A DNA stretch of 64,000 bases from Atherinomorus stipes (Eukaryota; Chordata; Actinopteri; Atheriniformes; Atherinidae): contig JALJCO010001289.1 in assembly GCA_023101725.1 (NCBI GenBank), positions 1 to 64,000 of the forward strand, written 5' to 3'. The position numbers and the translations under genes were made by a program. Numbering within the stretch: position 1 is the stretch's first letter; each line of letters begins with the position of its first letter. The notes beneath the pieces are model-generated. The model was given only the letters and a program-made list of their open reading frames with translations. It was not told where the DNA came from and did no database searches. Of this stretch, positions 59,103 through 64,000 are shown in pieces.

Positions 59103-59698
59103 TAAAGGCCCTTTCAGATAGAACGCGGCAAGCGCAAGAGGACGGCGGCAAACCCATTCATTGTGTATGTGGTACCGCCGCGGCAGCGCGTTCCGCCATG
59201 CCGCGGAGCTCCGCGGCACGCAAGGTGGGCGCATGCCGCCGCGGTGGCGCTCACGCCGCTGCGCTCGAATTTAACATTTTTTAATTCGGGCGCAGCGCGC
59301 TGTGACGACATCCTAGCGCGTCCAATAGGAGAGGCCAGTTCAGGGGGAAAAAGTGGTCCTTGTTCAGCCTGAAGTAAAGCTGGAAGCGGTCTGTGTGAAA
59401 GAATGCAGCTCCCGGACGAGCCTGAACCCCCCAAGTTCTGCCTTGTTATCAGGATCAGGTGGACCCCCACCCCTTTTATCTGCTGCTGGTCTTCTCCTCC
59501 TCTGGAGAAAAGCTCTTTGCTGCGACGATGGGAGCTACATCTCTCACAACGAAGCGTGCCGGGGAGAAAACACTTCCTGGTCTGTCGCTTAGCAACGCGT
59601 GCCTGACGTGCTCGCTGCCGCTGTGGTCTTTCGCCGACTCTGCGCCCTACCCCGTGGTGAACCCCGCGAAAAACGCGTTCTATCTGAAAGGGCCTTAA
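59103..59698. mobile_element. PIF/Harbinger MITE with TAA duplication
   Basis: Termini AGGCCCTTTCAGATAGAACG at 59106 and the exact inverse ending at 59695, each followed by CGCG. TAA lies on both sides (59103-59105 and 59696-59698), the 3-bp TWA duplication of PIF/Harbinger elements. The 590-bp body is strongly CpG-rich (GCCGCGG, CGCAGCGCGC) and non-coding; opposite-strand frames are compositional. Confidence 0.88.
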
Positions 59699-60231
59699 GA
59701 GTGATTGATGGTCAATTCAGCTGGTACTGTAGGCCTAATAGGCGAGACTGATCAATGAGAGTGATTGATTGGTAAGAGTAATACTACGTGCCGGAAGCTG
59801 CACACTCCTGTCTGATGTTCATAGCAGGTAGCAAACAATCATTCTGCTAGCAGTTAGCGACCTTCAGACAACAACATCTGTTTTACTTGCATTTGTGACA
59901 TGAAGGGAGAATCTTGGGCCTGCTGTCTGCTAAACACTGGAGTGGCTCGTTGCGCCGTGGCTGGGGGAGGGAGCTGTGAATCTAGCAGGTTGGTCTTGTG
60001 CATACGCTTTATTGAAACACTTGCTAACAGTCTCTGCTTTCTGAAACGGCAAAACATCCCCTATAGCGACCTTAAAGTAATTGGTGATTCTTAATTTGTG
60101 CCATCTCTTCATTTTTGAGGGAGCTAAGGGAGTTCAGCTCCTCTAGAGACATTCCACTGATACTCTAAGGGGGATCCTTAGAAATAGTTCACTTTCAGGA
60201 CACATTTATTTTTTTCTATAAATGTTGTCTT
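59699..60231. other. Unclassified spacer
   Basis: A small duplicate, GAGTGATTGATGGTC / GAGTGATTGATTGGT, occurs at 59699 and 59759. No gene was recognised. Confidence 0.4.
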
Positions 60232-60724
60232 GTTAAACGTGCCATGACATCAAATTTCACTTTTCTGGGGTTTTGGGGGTGTAATATGATCTGTTGTGCC
60301 CTGATGAGGCCATGTGAATGTCTAGAGTGAGTATCAAAATCCCTGTTTATGGTCTGTCAGTTTTGTTTCTTTGTTCAAAAACTGTTTAATCAGACAGCAG
60401 CTTATCATTCTACGCAGTTTTAGTATGCTTTAGCATCTGGGTTTTCAGACAAATTAAGAGAAAACTTCTGCAGCAACACAGAGAGGCGACCACAACTTTG
60501 TCATTACCTGTAAGTTTATTTATTTTCTAAATGCTGTCATGTCTGATAAACAGTTCACTGTCTGAAATCCCCATGTTGCCAACAGATAGCCTTTAGTAAA
60601 CTCTGACCGCGACCTAGTTTCTCTAAATAAGGTCATAGCCAAATAAGGTGTAGCCAATCAAAATGAAGTCAACTTGGTCTCTGGGTAAAGCTGCATATCA
60701 TTACCGCACCCAACTCTTTCACTT
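60232..60724. mobile_element. ACGTGCCATGACATCAAATT MITE
   Basis: Starts GTTAAACGTGCCATGACATC and ends in CAACTCTTTCACTTAAA. Same family as about 50200-50856, inverted, over nearly its whole length. It abuts the next element at TTAAA. Confidence 0.65.
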
Positions 60725-61353
60725 AAAGGGATATTGTGTAAGTTCTCCTGTTATTTATTCACAAAAACTGATTATTTGGTTGAAAAGTGTTTTTTTCATT
60801 AATCAGTAATCACTCCCATCAGCAAACTGAAGTGCTCCTCTAAGTTCTAAATTTGCCCTTTGTGTCATTAATTTATACATCAAGCGGGTCGGCTCGGTGG
60901 AGGCTGACATGTCGTATCGCCATGTTTTTACATTCAGGAGAAGCGTGACAGTAGGAAAACACAGAAACTCACCGGACACGCCGGAGTTTTCAGCTCAGTT
61001 CGAGGTAATGCCTTTGAAAAGTCATCGCGCTGCAGTGGGGAGAAACCAGCGTCTCACTGATGCTGGGTTTACGTGCAGTCGGGCAGACAGCCGTTGGTAA
61101 CAAACCAGGTGTCATTTTAATCAATGAAACCGAGCGAAAGACGGTAAAACATGGGTCAGGGAAAACAATACGACATCGCCATGACAACAAATCAGATGTG
61201 GACTGATGTCACTGTAACTGATGGACCACGTCTTTACATAGAGGCTGGTGATAACTTTACATGCAGCGGCTGTCGTCGGTCTGCCCGGTTTCACACGAAC
61301 GCAGCATGAAAAGTACGAGGGAGCTGCTCGCAATTACACAATGTCCATTTAAA
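60723..61353. mobile_element. AAGGGATATTGTGTAA MITE
   Basis: The left end is TTAAAGGGATATTGTGTAAG at 60723 and the right end is TTACACAATGTCCATTTAAA ending at 61353, inverse to each other. The body is about 625 bp with moderate CpG and no gene. It abuts neighbours on both sides at TTAAA. Confidence 0.8.
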
Positions 61354-62342
61354 GGCCTCCTTCCACTGAAAACCCGTTTAACTTGCTCCTTCTGAAATAC
61401 GGAGGGTTCCCCCTTGTTTACTTACACATGCTGACTTGCTAGCGTTGCGTTCCCCCCAGTCGGCTGTGCTTTCTCATCAGAGAAACAATACGAAGAGAAG
61501 AGTGAATCGGGAACAGCCTTGCAGTTCTACGTCACATTGCAAATAGCGTATCCCACGTGGGGTTTCTATCTGTCCATTGGAAGGCAGGTAACCCTCCACT
61601 ACACACTAGAAGTAAAGACAGCACGACTGTAGCTTCGGAGTTGAGAAGCTAATTAGCTAACTGTTTGTTAGCATGGCGGAACAAACTTGTTTGTCGGCTT
61701 TATTTCCTGTCTGTAACAAAATAAGAGCGGAGGGTGGAGCTTCCTTCATACACTGATGGGAGGCAGCCAATCAGACGGAAATTCATGAGAAGGACCCGGA
61801 AAAGCCTGCCATTGGACCACAAGCCTCTCTTCTAGTATACAAATACAGCTGGATACAAAGCAACCAGGGGTCTGTTGCACGAAGCAGGTTCAACAAACTC
61901 CGAGAGTAACTCTGAACTCTGAGTTGACCTACTCGGAGATTGGAAACTCTGAGTTTTCAGTCCCATAACAGCTGATTTGAGTTGGTTTAATCAACTCAGA
62001 GTAGTTCGACCCGGGGTTTTAACCCGGCACTACCAAGATAAAAAGCCAACATCAATTGAGCACCGATTCGACGAGTCACCATGGTAACGTAGACGCGAGG
62101 GCGGGGCTGCGCTCGCCATTGAATGGAGATATAACTTTTAAAGCCTCATATGGCGAGTTTAAACTGCTGCTGCTGCTGCAAGCAAAAAAAATAAAAAAAG
62201 AAAGAAAGAAAGACGGCATGGGAGAAGATTTAAGTTTAAATGCTCCTTTACAATCACAACGATGTTATAGAGTAGAACTGTTTAATGGTAACGCGACAGT
62301 CTCGTATAATTTCACTATGGTTCCAGGTGGTTGAATATGAAT

Positions 62343-62412
62343 ATCTGGTTGGTTTAATGGTCTGCGCGCTTGCCTGCCACTTGGGGGGTGGGGGTTCGAA
62401 TCCAGCTTTGTA
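62343..62412 (+). repeat. tRNA-Gly-like sequence (pseudo-tRNA)
   Basis: A box TGGTTTAATGG (62350-62360), anticodon loop CTGCCAC (62374-62380, as in tRNA-Gly GCC) and a perfect consensus B box GGTTCGAATCC (62393-62403). The acceptor and T stems do not pair well, so this is read as a tRNA-derived sequence rather than a functional gene. T-rich sequence that could stop pol III begins at about 62426. Confidence 0.5.
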
Positions 62413-62620
62413 CTTTTACTACAGTCTTTTTATTTATTTAACTTGGGTGAGATCCCTCAGGGAGAAGCGCTCTTGTCGGCAGCATTAAGATTAAATCTAA
62501 CAGTCACATTTCTCAAATGCCCCGCGTCTACAATGAAAGAAATAAAAATCTATTTGCGAAAAAATGCAGGGTAGTAGACAATATGCTTCGAGAGAAAAGC
62601 GTATGGCAACATAAAAAAAA

Positions 62621-62690
62621 GCCACAACAAGAATTGAACCGCAGTTGTCTGCGTGGTAAACGAACGCTCTATCCATTTGGCCAGAACCAA
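62621..62690 (-). repeat. tRNA-like sequence on the opposite strand
   Basis: On the minus strand the A box is TGGCCAAATGG (complement of 62673-62683), the anticodon-loop position reads TTACCAC (62653-62659) and the B box is GGTTCAATTC (62631-62640). The anticodon stem keeps about four of five pairs; the D and T stems are weak. It appears to be a decayed tRNA-Gly-like copy. Confidence 0.4.
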
Positions 62691-63559
62691 AGACAGCTGG
62701 TTAGTCAAATGATCATGTTAAAGCATCTCTTGTAAACGGAGAGACAGGACCTCCAACTATCACGTATGGCTGGTGATATTATAAATGTATGGACGGATCA
62801 GCTCGTGTATGTAGATAACTGACCGTGATGTGTAACTGTAACGTCAGAAATGACAACTGTCGGGAAATTAAACTTCTATCCGTGGTCTGATAATGATCTC
62901 TGAATATTTAACCCTTCATGCAGCATCTTAATCCATAAAATCCTCATCAAAAGATAAGGATGTAACCTACAGACTCTGATTTATTTTTAACATGTTTTAT
63001 TTGAGACGGCAGCAGCCAAAACTCAACGCTGACTTAATGAATGAATGAGGAAAGGAAACGGCGAGTGTGACTAAAAGTGGGTGGAGACAGCGAGAAACTC
63101 AAGGTTTCTCCACACTAACCTGCTCCCGACCAGGTTAGTTTCAGAGAGTCTGTTACCATGGTAACTGACCGAGGGTTTAAGTTACCCCTCTTCGTGCAAC
63201 AGGCTAGAGTTACTCCTCTTTCCCTGGGTTGAGTTACCTACCTTTGTGTTACGAAAAACTCAGAGTTTCCCGAATTTCGGGGTAAAACAACTCAGGGTTT
63301 TCATTAAACCTGCTTCGTGCAACAGACCCCAGAAGGTTTTTTTAAACAGAAACAATGCAGAATGCCTTCAATTATAATGGAGAAAACAGAAATATTAATG
63401 AAATGACCATGGAAGTATAACTTTAAGAAGGGAGGTCTAGCGTATCAAAACAATCCCCCCTGTAAAAAATGACTTTTTTTTTTTTTTTGGAGAATTGACA
63501 TATGCAGCAATGTCTACGACAAGAACTAGTTCTTACTGCTATCTCATCACTCCTTTAAA

Positions 63560-64000
63560 ACATCCATCAGTGAGCTTTACCTGAGTGCTAAATCTGACAC
63601 TACTTTTCTGTTATCAGTGCTTGATGACAGCCTGCACCAGCCTTTCCCAAACTGGAGGTCCTGAGATAATGTCAGGGGGTTGCAAAATTATTGTAAAACC
63701 ACTAACATAATAAATAATAATATTAGGTCTGTCAAAATTAGAGTTCTAGGCGTGAGATTAATCTGTCAAATTAACACCTTAAATTTTAATCAACTACTGT
63801 ATTACTCATGCTGTCACTTAAAAAAAAAAAAAACACTATCAATCTTCTTTATGAAGTTTATGATTTCTTCATAGCCTTATGGCCAGCTTGCACCAGCCCA
63901 GTGGTTACTTCTGGCTCATCAACCCACTGTGGTGCATGTAAGACATTTAATTAGGTTTAATTGTGCCCTGCTTCTCTGCACAATTCATGTGCAGAGCAGA
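63560..64000. other. Unclassified end of window
   Basis: AT-rich sequence with an A-run at about 63820-63832. No feature was recognised. Confidence 0.4.

Larger units (their letters stand above)
61865..63332. mobile_element. Harbinger-like element with tRNA-like inserts
   Basis: Termini GGGTCTGTTGCACGAAGCAG at 61868 and the inverse ending at 63329, flanked by CAG on both sides (61865-61867, 63330-63332). Subterminal AACTCAGAGTT-like words recur at both ends. The body is 1462 bp with no Myb or transposase gene seen. The 3-bp duplication and the GTTGCACGAA end suggest PIF/Harbinger. Two tRNA-like sequences lie inside in opposite directions. Confidence 0.8.
61348..63559. mobile_element. TAAAG-CTCCTTCCACTG element, copy 2, interrupted
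   Basis: Begins TTTAAAGGCCTCCTTCCACT, follows copy 1 (54539) block by block to 61867, is interrupted by a Harbinger-like insertion, and resumes at AGAAGGTTTTTTTAAACAGA. The right side (63430-63559) matches the inverse of 50069-50205, ending CATCACTCCTTTAAA. Copy 1 runs uninterrupted across the insertion point at AACCAGAAGG. Confidence 0.7.

Noticed and set aside
59114..59606. Several Ala/Arg/Pro-rich open frames on both strands
   Set aside because: All fall inside the CpG-rich Harbinger MITE and have no shared frame or domain.
62343..62412. Functional tRNA-Gly gene
   Set aside because: Boxes A and B and the anticodon loop look right, but acceptor and T stems do not pair, so it is annotated as tRNA-derived only.

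Overview
The window looks like teleost fish nuclear DNA, probably a percomorph, from an intergenic or deep intronic stretch. The evidence is the mobile element types (L2-type and jockey/Rex-type LINEs, Tc1/mariner, hAT, PIF/Harbinger, Merlin, tRNA-derived SINEs), the dense di- and tetranucleotide microsatellites, and the absence of any long open frame other than transposon relics. No host protein-coding gene, rRNA, CRISPR array or bacterial-type operon could be supported. The species call is an inference; no single-copy marker is present.

Layout. 1-2.8 kb: a complete non-autonomous hAT with a perfect 8-bp target duplication, then a fold-back element. 3.6-7.1 kb: a 146-bp AG array and a 2.56-kb inverted-repeat element with a long internal hairpin. 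7-14 kb: mostly unclassified DNA with small LINE, Tc1 and SINE pieces, a 37-bp triplicate, and a pyrimidine-rich tract near 13-14 kb. 16-19.3 kb: a 5'-truncated L2-type LINE whose reverse transcriptase is cut just after its YTDD catalytic box by a SINE, a DNA transposon and a TTAA-flanked element. 24.4-28.2 kb: a hairpin element, an LINE tail ending in a TTCA array, and a 2.3-kb long-inverted-repeat element carrying a decayed Harbinger-type Myb/SANT-like gene. 30.9-33.8 kb: a large inverted fold-back composite with another element nested in it. 35.8-37.2 kb: a second hAT with a perfect 8-bp duplication. 39.6-42.0 kb: inverted-repeat elements with TTTAAAGG-type ends, one containing 104-bp tandem copies. 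44.6-49.1 kb: a Tc1 relic, then a three-level nest whose middle layer is a decayed Merlin transposase. 49.1-51.2 and 53.6-55.2 kb: more inverted-repeat elements and a Tc1/mariner tail. 56.4-58.7 kb: a Tc1 copy split by a jockey-type LINE and by a second insert. 59.1-63.6 kb: a run of elements, three of them abutting at TTAAA, one of which hosts a Harbinger-like insert carrying two tRNA-Gly-like sequences in opposite directions.

The genes visible here do not form a pathway. They are parts of selfish elements: reverse transcriptases that copied LINEs, Tc1 and Merlin DDE transposases that moved TA- and 8/9-bp-duplicating elements, and Harbinger Myb-like DNA-binding proteins. All show frameshifts, stops or insertions and none looks active. 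The chief value of the window is the order of insertion that the nests record. Element classes were assigned from motifs, termini and target duplications read by eye, so family names are approximate.
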